DNA of 64,000 bases, taken from contig NC_088797.1 in assembly GCF_011386835.1 (NCBI RefSeq), positions 35,835,583 to 35,899,582 on the forward strand. Direction: 5' to 3'. The notes below the pieces were generated by a model. The model was not told the origin of the DNA, made no database searches, and was given only the letters and a program-made list of their open reading frames with translations. This DNA comes from Chrysemys picta bellii (Eukaryota; Chordata; Testudines; Emydidae). Shown one piece after another: positions 35,941-47,995 of this stretch. Each line of letters begins with the position of its first letter. Position 1 is the first letter of the stretch. A program made the position numbers and the translations under genes.

Positions 35941-36392
35941 GGTACATCTACACTTAAAATACCACATTGGCACAGCTGCACCAATGCAGCTGCATGACTG
36001 TAGCTCTTTAATGAAGCCGCTGTACACCGATGGTAGAGAGCTCTCCTGTCAGTGTAGTTAATCCACCTACCTAAGGCTAGGTCTACACTACCCGCCTGAA
36101 TCGGCGGGTAGAAATCGATCTCTCGGGGATCGAATTATCGCGTCTCGTCGGGACGCGACAATCGATCCCCGAATCGATGCGCTTACTCCACCAGCGGAGG
36201 TAGGAGTAAGTGCCATTGACGGGGAGCCGCGGAGGTCGATTTTGCTGCCATCCTCACAGTGGGGTAAGTCGGCTCTGATACGTCGAATTCAGCTATGCTA
36301 TTCGCGTAGCTGAATTTGCGTATCTTAAATCGCCCCCCCCATAGTGAAGACCTGCCCTAAGAGGCAGTACTTATATCTGTAGTGTAGACCAC
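35941..36392. mobile_element. Outer MITE in the SINE
   Basis: Left end gggtacatctacacttaaa and right end gtagtgtagaccacacc are partial inverted repeats. Its body is 35941-36071 and 36361-36392. The inner Harbinger-type MITE sits between. The TSD is not clear. Confidence 0.5.
36072..36360. mobile_element. Inner Harbinger-type MITE with TAA TSD
   Basis: The element spans 36075-36357, beginning ggctaggtctacactacc and ending atagtgaagacctgccc. The two ends are inverted repeats. The flanks are taa on each side (36072-36074 and 36358-36360), the 3-bp duplication of Harbinger elements. The interior has two hairpins: atcgatctctcggggatcga against cgatccccgaatcgat, and gaattcagctatg against cgtagctgaatt. 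No coding capacity. Confidence 0.75.
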
Positions 36393-36492
36393 ACCTTAGT
36401 TTCCCCATCTCTAAAATGGAAATAGTATTACTCATCTCCACTCACAGTGCTGTTACAGGGCTTAGTATTTGTAAAGTGTATTGAAGTTCTTG

Positions 36493-36960
36493 CACTGAAA
36501 GTGATATGTATATGTGCATTACAGTATTATCTTGGCTCCACTCACATCTGCTTAAGAACTGTGAAGTGGAAGCAATGAATAAAAAGCATCTCAAGTGCTA
36601 TTCTTAACACTAATTATTTTAACTGCCTGCATTTTTTATTTCTATGTTTCTTTTTCTTTTTTTTTTTTAATGGGAGTAAAAAGTACAAAAGGGCAGGTAT
36701 TTCCTCCTTTCTAGCCCTACTCCACCTATTTACTGGGCCATTCTGCATGCCTGGGAGTTTCATAATGGGAATTGGAAATGGAATAAGAAAAGGAAATTGC
36801 CAAAGATGAAGCAATTTCCTAGGTGTAAACACTGTGTACAATTTTGAAGAACAGATTTAACATGAGAACATTTTTTCTTCTGCAAAAGATTGTGAAGATT
36901 TGTTATAAGATACCATTTAGCACAGAACACTAACAAATAACCTCATTATGGCTGCTGATG
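36493..36960. other. Unannotated, T-run near 36640-36669
   Basis: AT-rich, no gene recognised. Confidence 0.5.
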
Positions 36961-37375
36961 AAATAAAACTGGACTCCACAGTCCTTACTTAGGCAAAACT
37001 CCAATGACTTCAATGAGGGTTTTACCATGAAAGACTTTGGGAGTTGGCCCGGCAGGTTACTAGAGTACTGGTTAACAATAGGCTTTGGGTGAAGTTTTGA
37101 AAAACACCTAAGTCACTTAGGAGCCAAAGTCCCATTGACTCCTTCATGCGTAGGGGCCAGATTTACAAAGATATCTAGACACCTAAAGATGAAGATAAGT
37201 GCCAAGTGGGGTTTACAAAAACATTTAGGTGACTTAGGTGCCTAATTCCCATTGAAACGGGAGTTAAGCACCTAGCTCACCTAGAAACATATTAAATTCC
37301 ACTAGGTGCCTAAATACCTTTTGCATCTTCAGGTGCCTAAATACTTTTGGAAAACTGGCCCTAAGTCTGTTTTGA
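36961..37375. repeat. Palindromic repeat cluster ('ggtgcctaaatacc' type)
   Basis: 36963-37030 holds aaaactccaatgacttcaatg. 37078-37375 has repeated gcctaaatacc, cttaggtgcctaattccc, ccagatttacaaagatatc and caccta/taggtg inverted pairs. The same phrases recur at 61281-61353 and 62665-62716. Confidence 0.55.
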
Positions 37376-39865
37376 AAATAGGATTTAGTGCTTTTGAAAA
37401 ATTTCCTCTTCATTTCAGCATATAGGGCTGGGCTTTGAAAAGTAGTCTTTATTTTTGTGAGAGTAGCTTTGGACCCATAATTAACTGTCATCACAAATAA
37501 TACCAGATAGATGTCAAAGTACCTAGTTGCACACACAAAATCGAAGCCAGGTAGAAAGAAACCTTTAAAAAAATCAGTCCTGCTATATTATAATTTGTAT
37601 TACCGTAGCTTGCATTAAATAATCCATTAACTTTAAAAAAAGTGTTTGAAGCAGTTAGACAAATCAACATCTTCTAGACTCTTGCCGCTTGAGAACCCTA
37701 TTGACATACCTGCAGTAGGATGTGCTGGCATGGAATGACTAAATTTGTTTGAACAGTGGGGGCCAATTTCATCCCTCGAGTAATACAGCTGACCTTACTT
37801 TGCTGCCATGGAGTTATACCAGGGATGAATTTGGGGTTTATATTTCTTTTATATTCTACAGCGGAGGGGACTACAAACATTACATCTACAGAAGCCCAAC
37901 CTATGTCTCTTGCTATTGTGTGTGAATTCTTTTTCAGTGACCCTTTGAGGATTATAGACCAAATTTTAAAGGAAAGGTATCGAACAAATTATTTTTAGCC
38001 TTTGTTCTTAGGAATCATGCAGCCTAGTGAATGTGCGCGCCACGAGGGCATGAAGACTGCAATGTCAAGAACATCAGAGAATGTAGCCGCTGGAATGTGT
38101 GAAATGAAATCCACCACCGTAGCCAAATACATCATTGAGATATAAAACATTTGGCTAGTTGTCTGTTGTAGTAGCAAAAGTAAATTACAGTTCAGCAATC
38201 CTGTGTGTACTATATGTTAGAAAATCATTCATCCTAGAATAATCAACTTCTGGAAATCATTCACTGTTGCTATAACTGAACACAATGCAGCAGCAATTAG
38301 TTGTGCATCACTGCTTTCAAATTACACAAAACTGACTGCAGTGGGGGTGGTGAACATTTATTAGGCCAGGTTTTATTCTAAATAAAAGATCACGCGGAGG
38401 AGGAATATTACAGAGATTTACATTTCAGGTCAGTTTGTACAATGTCTATATTTGGCTTTCACAGTTAATGATGTCATAGTTCAATGACATTGGAGGCTTA
38501 TATCTTAGACTATCCCTGCTGGAGGGATACATTTGCATGAAGAAGACACCATAAATAAATCAACACGATGGCCCTGTTCCTACTCTCACTTACACCAAAA
38601 TAAAATCAGGAGTAAATCCACTGAAATCAAGAGTTAACCTTTAAACTACTGTAAGGTCCTTGTGTCCACAGCAAAGACAGTAATACCATAGGTTCATATA
38701 GGGAGGAAATGCCTGTATTTATTCATCACTGGGATGAAGTAAAATTGGGAGCACTATTCTTTCACACTTGCCTACAATAATAGTAGAAAACATGCCTGAC
38801 AGCAATTTGTTATGGGTTTCTTTACATTCCTAGAAAAAAGTACATTAAAATTGATAAGAATAGCCCAGGTACAGTTTGAGTTGCACGGTACGTGGCCATT
38901 TGGCATGTTTCAAGGAGTGTACATAAACTCCATGGTTGAATGCCTATGTCAGTCTTGTTTGCCAAATCCATGAATCAGTGAGTTCTCATACAATTCTTGG
39001 CCCCAGTCCTGGAGGAAAGTTTTTTAATGGTGCCCTCTGCATGCTATTCCCAGTCAGCTTTATAGCAAGAGCTTAGTTCAGCATGGACAGGAGAATCAGG
39101 TGAATTGAAGAGCTATTAGATGAAATCATTTTCGACTTCTCTGGACCTTGTTTTTCATCTGCACACGTTCCAGTGGAAGGTTTTATATTCCAGTATCACT
39201 TTTCTGATAAATTTAGTTACTTTTATTTCATATAGGCTTATAAAACCAAGAGAGATATTGGGTCACATTTTCAAAGAAGCCAGAAACCTGCCCCCGTTTG
39301 TTCGTAAACAACTATGCATGTGCAAACATATGCACTTTTGTGAGTACTATTACCAGCCCAGCTGGGTTTGTGCCTGTAAATTGCATTACTTTGAGAAATG
39401 CATGCACATGTGTTTGCATACATTATGCTGCATGCATGCAAATGGAGATCAGGTTTTGAAATTTGGGCCAATAAAGAGAAAACATCTTAAATGAACTCTG
39501 TTGGACTATGGACTAAAAAGCCTTAATTATTTACGTAAAAACCTTGTGGTAAAAATTGAGATTCTTTTGCAATTTTAGTATATTGACACTCGTTCTTTTA
39601 AAAACATTGTAGACTTTAAAGTAATTATAAAATCAAAACTGTAATTATATAATTTTACTTTATTTTATTAAAAACAATAAACACTTATTAAATTAATAAA
39701 ATTCTAAATGGCAAGGTTAGAGTGTCAGCTCCCATAAGTGGGCAGTGTGACCTAATGGTCAGAGCCCAGAGTAGAGTCAGAGTGATGGTCAGAAGTCACA
39801 CCAAGGGTCACATCCAGAATCAGAAGCCACACTAAGAGTCACACCCAGAGTCACTAACTGGAGTT
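37376..39865. other. Unannotated stretch; region 37990-38560 may be a conserved noncoding candidate
   Basis: No gene recognised. 37990-38560 lacks any repeat I know, has a gcgcgccacgagggc block and a mixed composition. This is only a hunch. Confidence 0.4.
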
Positions 39866-40118
39866 AGGGTGAACAGGGCCGGCTCCAGGCACCAGCGCAG
39901 CAAGCAGGTGCCTGGGGCGGCCAATGAAGAGGGGCGGCACATTCAGCTCTTCGGCGGCGGGTCCCTCAGTCCCTCTCAAAGTGAAGGACCTGCCGCTGAA
40001 TTGCCGGCAAAAAATGAAGCAGCGGTGGTAGAGCTTCCACCGACGTGCCGCGATTGCGATTGCGGCTTTTTTTTTCCCTAGGGGCAGCAAAAACCCTGGA
40101 GCCAGCCATGAGGTTGAA
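39866..40118. mobile_element. hAT-type MITE with 8-bp TSD
   Basis: The element spans 39874-40110, left end cagggccggctccaggcacc and right end ccctggagccagccatg, inverted repeats. The flanks are agggtgaa (39866-39873) and aggttgaa (40111-40118), one change in 8. The interior is GC-rich. Overlapping open frames on both strands here are chance. It shares its termini with the elements at 12915 and 61570. Confidence 0.85.
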
Positions 40119-40570
40119 GGAGCAGGAATGAGGCAAGGTAACAGGAACAAGGAGGAGGAACCAGGTAAAGAGGCAGGAGCCTGTTCTCAGACGACTGGTC
40201 AGCAATAAGCCTAACAATTAGTTGCTCAGACCAAGGGTGGGGCAGGAACAGGAAACTTTAGCTAAGGGGTGACCAATCAGCAGTCTGTTGCTAGTCTGCT
40301 GATCCCACTAAGTCAGCAGGTTAGCCCTGTTGACAGGAGTATTAGATGCAGTTTCCCTGTCTGGCTTTGTGGTGCAAGGGGAAAGGTCCTTCCTGGGTTC
40401 AGGAACTACAGTGCCTGCCAGACAGGCTATTTGAGCCTCTCAAAATCCTTCAAAATTTACAAATCTGAAGCTGGTGAAACCAATAAACAAGGAGCATAAA
40501 TTACAGCAGGCTATATGTATAAAGGAAAATGGAAAGATCAAGATGAATTTTGAATAGAAAATAGGTAAAG
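40119..40570. other. Unannotated, no gene seen
   Basis: Nothing recognised. Confidence 0.5.
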
Positions 40571-40974
40571 TTATTAAACAACAATGGATTGTTTAAGGAT
40601 ATCAGAAGCAGGAAGCCTGTGAAAGAATCAGTGAGTCTACCGGATCACCAGGAGAGAAAGGGAACAATTAAGGAAGATAAAGATATTGCTGAGAAGCTAT
40701 ATGTTGTTGTTGGGTTTTTTGGGGTTTTTTTTGGCGTGCATCAGTCTTCACCACCAAGGATGTTAGGTTGATACCTACCTTAGGCTTGCTCTTTTCTGAT
40801 AATAAGGATGAGATATTTTCAGAGACTGTGTTGTCAAAAGAAGAGATGCTGGAATGACATGATAATTTGAAAAGAAATAATTCACCAAGCCCAGATAGCA
40901 TACATCCAAGAGTTCTGAAGGAGCTTAAATATGAAGTGTCTGGGCTGGTAACAAAAATATGATCTCTCTCTTTT
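40571..40974 (+). pseudogene. CR1 LINE fragment (between endonuclease and RT)
   Basis: Plus-strand CR1 coding remnant. RSRKPVKESVSLPDHQ and KGTIKEDKDIAEKLY occur near 40600-40710, and a later frame gives SPDSIHPRVLKELKYEVSGL near 40885-40950. Both are typical of the linker before the CR1 polymerase. Frameshifts and stops make it dead. Its downstream part is missing at about 40974, where LTR-like sequence begins. Confidence 0.7.
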
Positions 40975-40984
40975 AAAAATTTTG

Positions 40985-41432
40985 GTTTTGGTTTATTAAC
41001 ATAAAAGTTCAGAACAAAAGTAAAAATCTATCTGCAATGTTCAAATCAATTCCCTGCTTTAGCAGACCACTCCCAGCCCTTCCTGCCTGGAAATTTCTCT
41101 GGTGTCTCAGGGTCTATCCTGATTTAGCAAGCCACTCCCAGCTCTTCCTAGTTGAAGGAACTCCCTTGGTGTCTCAGACCCTTTGCTTGACGAGCCTTGT
41201 CACTCTCAGCCATCTTTCCCTGGAACTGCTCCCCCAGGTGAGTTCCCAGGCTTCTATTCAGCCTGGCACTCACAGCACTACCTCCCTTATATGCCTAGCC
41301 ATGGTCAGGGTTAGTCACATGACCTCCCCTGTCATGTGACCAAAATAATTTTCCCACCTAGGGAGGTGAGTTGATCTTGTCACATCTAAGGCTGAGGCTC
41401 ATCACCCTTAAGGGGCCAGCCAACCTGTGACA
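40985..41432 (-). mobile_element. Probable solo LTR
   Basis: Minus strand starts tgtcacaggttggctggcc at 41432 and contains a TATA-like ggcatataagggagg and a polyadenylation-like aataaacc near its end. The 3' terminus and flanking duplication are not clear. The 100-aa open frame at 41037-41339 lies on the opposite strand and is chance. Confidence 0.45.
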
Positions 41433-41444
41433 TTATCCAAAACC

Positions 41445-41600
41445 ATGCGTCAGCCTGGCCAAGTAAATATCATTCCAGTTCCAACTAATGGTTTATTACA
41501 ATTGTCAGTGAAAGCACATTAAAGCACACTGAGAAAACCATGCGTTCTATGAACCCACTGCTGTCCCTAAATGTATAGACATAAATAGTGTGATATCATT
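41445..41600 (-). repeat. Inverted repeat partner A
   Basis: About 115 bases (ccatgcgtcagcctggccaa through ttctatgaacccactgc) are the reverse complement of 46461-46579 with roughly five differences. A 20-base indel then separates the two flanks. Distance between partners is about 5 kb. Confidence 0.8.
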
Positions 41601-43262
41601 AAATAATATTTGCATAATATTGATTAGTGTTTCCCTTGCAGAAAAAGGCTGTCTTCTGCCTTTTTAAAGTCAGAACCTGTATTAGGGTGATTGCAGATGA
41701 AGACACGCCAGAGCAGAAGCTGCAACACCTTTTGAAAGCACATGCTCTCCCATTTTCCAGTTTTGCTTTGCTGGCCAGTGCAGAAGGAAGGGAAATGTGG
41801 GTGGCTTCCCACCACACCAGTTTGCTCCCAGTGAGATGCCACTGGAAAATCAGTGCTATAAAACCCCAATCCTCACACCCCAGGAGCTCAAGTGTATGGT
41901 TGCTACTTGTGCAGGTGCACAACCAAGGGTTTCTTGCAACCTCTCCCAAATATTTTGCCAAGACATAATAATGAGCTGAAAGAACAGATTATAAAATAAA
42001 AATCTAACTTTGTGCAGTTTTCAGATGCAGAGAGAAAATTTACATACTGAACATATTGGTTCAGGAGGGGCCAATCCACTTTTTGTTTTTGACAGATAGT
42101 GTGTCTTTGACAGGCACTGGTCTCAGGCAGTCATTAACTATTTCAAAATGAACCTTCAAATCACTGCTTGCATAGTTTTAGTTATGGTACAGTATGTCAT
42201 ATTATGCCAGCAGCCAAGGCAGTCTTTACAGAGAGGATATCAGCAACCTAAGCCATAAGGGTAAGACATTTATGATTCTGTAAAAGGATCATATGAATCA
42301 GAAGATTTATTAGCTAAAGACCTAATTCAACAAATGTTAGTGTGGGAGACTTGGCATCTCTGTTTTATCTGCTTCTTGAATAAAATTCTGTATTTGTAAG
42401 TATAATGAAAAAAGAAACAATTTTTAATATAAAAAGGGTTAATTTCTTAGCTCATTTCTCTTTCACAGACATGAAATATTTTCTGTAAGTCATAAATAAC
42501 ACATTTTAATAAACCAAGACTTTGATTACTGTATGTGGTCTGACTTGCATTGTAATTTTGCAGAGACTGTTTGACACTGTTCCAACATTTCAGTTTCTGT
42601 TGTGCATATTAAAAGATCTACATATTTTAGGCATGTACAGGTCTTCATGGTCTACTAGTGAACAATGTTACTGCTGAAAATCTTTTTGACCTTGTAACAA
42701 AATAATTGACTTTTAACGGAAAGTGATTTTTTAAAAACTTACTTCATTGTTTACATGATTTACCTTTAATTTATGTTCCCATACCATACAACCATTTTTC
42801 TCAAACTGTTCTAGTTTTGTAGTTCAAAGAAGGCTTCCATTTCACCCCTGAGCCAGGATCCCTGATTTTCTTTCAACTAGGAGTGCGCAAGCCAAAATTT
42901 TGGAATCAGTTCAAGGTCAACTTCAGTTCCCTGGTGTTTAGTCTTGAATTTGAACTTCTGGAGAGACACTTTTTTTTATAACTCGAATTGACTAAAAACA
43001 CTATCTGATATGATGGTGGTGATGGCATAAAGAGAGGAAGTTGGCTATCATCCTAATGTTGGCATTTATACCATTATTAGTGCTGGGCAGGGTTTGTTCC
43101 ATTTTAGCCAGTTTGAACCATTACCATATAGGCAGACTCCAATGTGTCCCTCTTTAATTTACTTTCTTTGATGCTGATTATTAGAACAGAAAGCTTATAA
43201 CAAACTTTTTTAAAGGATGTCACACAATTTGAATTGTATTCATTATTTGTGATCCCCCTTAG
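41601..43262. other. Unannotated, no gene seen
   Basis: Overlapping open frames at 41599-41979 in both strands have no known motif. Confidence 0.45.
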
Positions 43263-43362
43263 AATAATGGGCCAGATCTTCAGCTGTTGAAAATTGGTAC
43301 AATTCCAGTGACTTCAGCAGATCTATGTCAGATTACACCATCTGACAATCTAGCCCAATGTA
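43263..43362. repeat. Palindromic MITE-like repeat
   Basis: Starts aatgggccagatcttcagct and ends accatctgacaatctagccc. The arms are imperfect reverse complements around gtgacttcagc. Confidence 0.55.
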
Positions 43363-44024
43363 TTTTGAATTGGAAAAATGTGGTTAACTTGAAAGTGAAA
43401 AAATAGCTACCTTCTTCTAGCTAGGAGTCCTGGCCAGTAGCCACTACCTATAGATATGTAAACTATTCTACATTGTTAAAAATATTAGCAATCTAGTAGA
43501 GGACATGGCTAAGGGAATTGATAAGAGGCTACAGTTTTTCCCCTCTAGGCCTGATTGGTGGTGATCAAAAATCATTACCATCTGACAGTTACTCACTGAA
43601 ATGAATTAGTGGTTTCAGTCCACTTCCTTACCAACAGGTGTCTACATAACACAAGTCACTATCACAAATGGCGCTAATTGATACCTTTGTCAGCAATTTC
43701 AAAGAGCAGAAAGGTACACTGGACAATAAATTTTCTTTAAGATGTTGTCAGAGAAATTATTTTCCACCCTGTGCTATGAGATCACATGAACAGTTTTGTT
43801 CATGTTACAGACAATCTTTCTTTAGTTGGCTTGCAAATGCCCTCATAAAAAATAGGAGACTGTTTTGTTTCTATAGTAAGCTGTCCTTTGCATCACAGAA
43901 TATGATTGATGTGATCTTGTTTTCTTCCATATTTCCTCAAGTCAGGATAGAGGGCTCTAGGGGACACTACAGTTTTCCAGAAAACTTGACATATTTGTTC
44001 AGTTTAGTATAATTACACTGCCCA
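43363..44024. other. Unannotated, no gene seen
   Basis: The 114-aa open frame at 43668-44012 has no recognised motif. Confidence 0.45.
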
Positions 44025-44207
44025 AAATTATGTGATGTTACCTAGGGAGATTGTGGATTCTCCAACACTGGATGTTTTTAAGAACAGGTTAGACGAACAC
44101 TTCTCAGGATTCGTATGGGTAATACTTAGTCCTGCCTCAGTTCAAGGGACTGGACAACATGTCCAATCGAGGGCCTTTCCAGTCCTACATTTTATGATTC
44201 TGTGTTT
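44025..44207 (+). mobile_element. CR1 LINE 3' end
   Basis: Encodes the CR1 C-terminus LPREIVDSPTLDVFKNRLDE, then the 3' untranslated end gggcctttccagtcctacat and ttttatgattctgtg. It is 5'-truncated to about 180 bases. Confidence 0.8.
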
Positions 44208-45252
44208 CATTTTCAGAACCCCAGACTGGCACTTAGAAAGTCCACATGAGTGCCATTGAAAGTTCCTTGCTGAACTGGGTAGAGCTCTAACTAATGACCT
44301 GACCTAACCCCATAAAACTTGCATTGCTTTGTTAGGAATGCATACATAACCACTATGGTATATACTGCACATCTAGTGTTTGCTCCAGCCAGGAGCTAAG
44401 CAGCTGAGCAGGGCAGATGTCTTTATATGGACACCCTAGTAATTTGTATCACAAAGTCCTCAGATCCTGTAATAGCTATGACTAAGGCATATGTTATTGT
44501 TGAGATTGGAACCATACTTTCCTGTCAGTGGAGTTGCATTGCTTAGATCTGACAGTTCATCTTTAAACTTTAATATTTATGGTTTACTTGATTTTGGCTG
44601 AGCCACTTTTAGGACTGAGTAATTTTCCAAGGACTTTGTACATGGTGAACAATTAACAAAATTTGCTACCAGTTCATTTGATTGATGTTTCACATGAAAC
44701 AAATTCTTCAAGACAAAGCAACCTCCTGTTTTAGTTTTTACCTTTCTTTGAACTGCTGGTCTATTAGATAGTATATATTTTTATAACAAATAATAGTATT
44801 ATTTCCCCTTAATAGATGGTTTGCAGTGATTTGGGATGTTTCTTTTTACTTACTTGATGTATCTCTATTATTTACTGACACTAGCAGTGTGCCAGGCGGT
44901 GTATACATGTAGAAGGAGAAACAGTGCTTGCCCTGAAGAGATTATTTTCAAAATTGGTAGACAGTTGAGATCAGCTATGCACAATACAGTGGATGAAGAA
45001 AGAGAGTTGATCAGGTGGAGCTATTTGCAGTAGATTGTTTTCTGTGCTTCATGGAAGAACTGTGTTTTATGGAGAAATTTGAATGAAGAATCAGAAATAA
45101 TTTGGAGCATGTAGAGAGAGAGGCTATTCCAAGTGGAATGGAAGAAGACATGAAAACAAGTAGGAAAAGGATACAAAAGGAATATAAAAGTGGGCATCTT
45201 GGGAAGATTATGCACAGTAGGAAGGGAGAGATGTAGGCAAGGACACAGTCAT
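44208..45252. other. Unannotated, no gene seen
   Basis: A minus-strand SINE tail may lie at 44870-44960 (cagtgtgccaggcggtg). Otherwise nothing. Confidence 0.4.
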
Positions 45253-45316
45253 GAAAGTGGAGGGCCAAATTCTCAGCTGATGTAAAATGGCAATTTACAC
45301 CATCAGAGAATTTGTC
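45253..45316. repeat. Palindromic MITE-like repeat, 64 bp
   Basis: ggccaaattctcagctgatg and caccatcagagaatttgtct are reverse complementary arms around taaaatggcaattta. Confidence 0.7.
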
Positions 45317-45464
45317 TTGGGAAGCTTGAACTTCATGCAGAAGGCAAGAGGAAGTCAATAAAGGGATTCAAGGAGAGGAAAAATAAGATCATCCAGTGAA
45401 GAGAAGGTGATTTTAGCAGCAGATAAACAGAGTGGAGGGGGAAGAGTCTTCAGCAGTCTATACC

Positions 45465-45818
45465 TTCCCTATACTATTCATTATGTTATATACTTTTAGC
45501 ATGTGCCCTCTTATTCATTCCTTTCTAAAGTAAACAATCCCAGTCTTCTCAATCTCTCCTCATATGAGAGTTCTATGCCCTTAATCATTCTCATTGCCCT
45601 TCACTGAACCCCTCTAATTCTGCAATATCCTTTTTGAGATGGAGTGCCCAATACTGTACACATCCTTTCAGATAAGGTAGCACCACTGATTTGTATAAAG
45701 GCATTATGATATGCATTTTATTCTCCATCCCATTCCTTGTGCATCCTAACTTTTTAGCTTGTTTGAATATGGACATAGATTGAGCAGAGGTTTTCACTGA
45801 GCTCCTATAGTGTTGCCC
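45465..45818 (-). pseudogene. Old CR1/L3-type LINE fragment
   Basis: Minus strand: an open piece of 68 codons (45797-45591) has a thumb-region pattern, MPLYKSVVLPYLKGCVQYWA followed by LKKDIAELEG, like the 'HLEYCVQFW' segment of CR1-group polymerases. The text continues minus-strand to about 45465. It is more diverged than the other CR1 copies. Confidence 0.65.
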
Positions 45819-45821
45819 AAG

Positions 45822-46432
45822 TCTCTTTTGTGATATTGGGCTGCATTAGTAGGAGCATTGCCAGCAGAATGAAGGAAGTGATTATTTCTCTCTATTTGGC
45901 ACTGGTGAGGCCACATCTGGAGTACTGCATCCAGTTTTGGGCCCCCCCACTACAGAAAGGATGTGGACAAATTGGAGAGAGTCCAGCGAAGGGCAACGAA
46001 AATCATCAGGGGGCTGGGGCACATGACTTGTGAGGAGAGGCTGAGGTAACTGGGCTTGTTTAGTCTGCAGAAGAGAAGAGTGAGGGGGGATTTGATAGCA
46101 ACCTTCAACTACCTGAAGGGGGGTTCCAAAGAGGATGGAGCTTGGCTGTTCTCAGTGGTGGCAGATGACAGAACAAGGAGCAGTGGTCTCAAGTTCCAGT
46201 GAGAGAGATCTAGATTGGATATTGGAAACACTATTTCACTAGGAGGGTGGTGAAGCACTGGAATGGGTTACCTAGGGAGGTGGTGGAATCTCCATCCGAG
46301 GAGGTTTTTAGGGCCCGGCTTGACAAAGCCGTGGCTGGGATGATTTAGTTGGTGTTGGTCCTGCTTTGAGCAGAGGGTTGGACTAGATGACCTCCTGAGG
46401 TCTCTTCCAATCCTAATCTGCTATGATGTTAG
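45822..46432 (+). mobile_element. CR1 LINE 3' part
   Basis: Plus-strand CR1 end. [36 protein letters not shown] and a long decayed C-terminus (gaagagtgaggggggatttg through ctagggaggtggtggaatct) precede the 3' end gagggttggactagatgacc and cctcctgaggtctcttcc. Several frameshifts. It faces the minus-strand fragment just upstream, so two copies lie head to head. Confidence 0.85.
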
Positions 46433-46439
46433 TTAGACC

Positions 46440-46585
46440 CTGTCATATCACATTCTTTCTGCAGTGGGTTCATAGAACACATGGTTTTTTCAGTGTCCTT
46501 TAATGTGCTTTCACTGACAATTGTAATAAACCATTAGTTGGAACTGGAATGATATTTACTTGGCCAGGCTGACGCATGGTAACAT
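46440..46585 (+). repeat. Inverted repeat partner B
   Basis: Reverse complement of 41445-41600 across gcagtgggttcatagaacac through ggccaggctgacgcatgg. See partner A. Confidence 0.8.
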
Positions 46586-47189
46586 TTTCCTCTCTAATCT
46601 GCACAACAGATCCCTCGTGCATATTTTGCATTCATTCCAGGTATGGAACTTAATACTAGTTAATGAAATTATCATCTTTATTTTTCTTTAAAACATCTGA
46701 TTGTGTTTTAATCATGAGATATTGAACCAAATTCTTCTCACTGATAAAATCCCATTGACTTGGGTATGCTAGTGAAATGAAAGTGGAATTTGGCCCATTG
46801 ATTGTTGATTGCAAGGAATTCTCAATGCAAGGCAAAAATGTTCATTGCTTAATTGCTTTTAAAGCAAAAATAGCCATTCCTTCAAGTTTTGCTCAAAGCC
46901 CACCAAAAAAGGCAAAAATTCATATACAAAATCTTTCATTAAAATTTCACTTGTTTCGTCCAGATCTACCATAGATACATGGAACTGAAATAAGGTGAGG
47001 CAAGCCCATGTCCTGGTGGTCTATGTGCAGTGGAAGCCCTTTGTGCACAAATCTCACCTGCCTGGGAAGATCAGCCACCTCAGTGGTGCCATTCTGTATT
47101 TCCTGAGGCCAAGTGCTCCCTGTGGGATCAGAATCCAGTCCTCACAGGCTAAGGGGGCTGATCAGGCAGTGGTTGAACCCACAGATGCT
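46586..47189. other. Unannotated, no gene seen
   Basis: No conserved motif. Confidence 0.45.
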
Positions 47190-47330
47190 GTAACTACAGG
47201 TGCTGGGGGTGCTGCTGCACCTCCTGGCTTGAAGGGGGTTTCTATTAGATACAGGGCTTACAGTCTAGTTCAGTGGCTCTCAGCACCCCCACTATAAAAC
47301 TTGTTCCAGCACTCCTGGTTGGACCCAAAT
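47190..47330. repeat. hAT-like MITE, weak ends
   Basis: Left aggtgctgggggtgctgctg and right gttccagcactcctgg form a loose inverted pair, with ctctcagcacccccactat inside. No clean 8-bp duplication. Confidence 0.45.
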
Positions 47331-47991
47331 TTAGTGGGCTCTAACTGAGGGCTGTAGGTCAGCCACTGGGAGAGGAGGGGTTCAAAGGTAATATACAGCC
47401 AAAGCCTGTGTATCTCTTCCATAGCCTCCCTCTACAGTGGGGAAACCCCTCTATCAGGCATACCAGGAACTGCCATGGCCAGTGGAGATGGTCAGAGTGT
47501 TTCCAATGGAGCTGCACAGCTAGGGCATGGGTGGAGGGGGACTCAGAATTTAGGGGATCCATGAGGCCTGTCTCATGGCTGATTGTGTAGGCAGGAACCA
47601 CTCCAATGGAATGGATTTAAGCGGAATTCACTGACAAGAAGCTTTAGCCCTCTCCCATGAGTTTTATTGCATAATAAAAAGGTATAATGAAGAAGTGTTT
47701 AGGCTTTGGTTAACACTGAGCCACAAGCACTGGGTTGGTATACTTCATAGCAGATTGCAAGTGGTGCTTGTTGGAAAAGGTCTTGATATTCTGCTTGCAA
47801 TACAGTTTGCACTTCAGAATAAGCGCGATGAAATAATACCAGAGACCCCACTGTGATTGCTGCTGTCCAAACAGATAATAAAGGGAGTTTATAATCCAAT
47901 TTAAGACATGATGCAACAGGTTGATGTATCAAAAAATGAGAAGAACCAGAGAGGGAGGACAAAGGGGCAACAGTGACAGAATTCAGAATGT
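47331..47991. other. Unannotated, no gene seen
   Basis: Nothing recognised. Confidence 0.45.
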
Positions 47992-47995
47992 GTGG

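Larger units (their letters stand above)
35849..36492 (+). repeat. MIR-like SINE split by nested MITEs
   Basis: The left piece 35849-35940 has gactgggaatcaggatgcct and gggttctattcacagcactg. The right piece 36393-36492 has agtttccccatctctaaaat and gtatttgtaaagtg. Together these are the two halves of a MIR-like SINE. The text between is the outer MITE 35941-36392 and its inner MITE. Confidence 0.65.

Noticed and set aside
41037..41339. 100-aa open frame
   Set aside because: Falls on the opposite strand of a probable solo LTR; Leu/Pro/Ser-rich with no motif.
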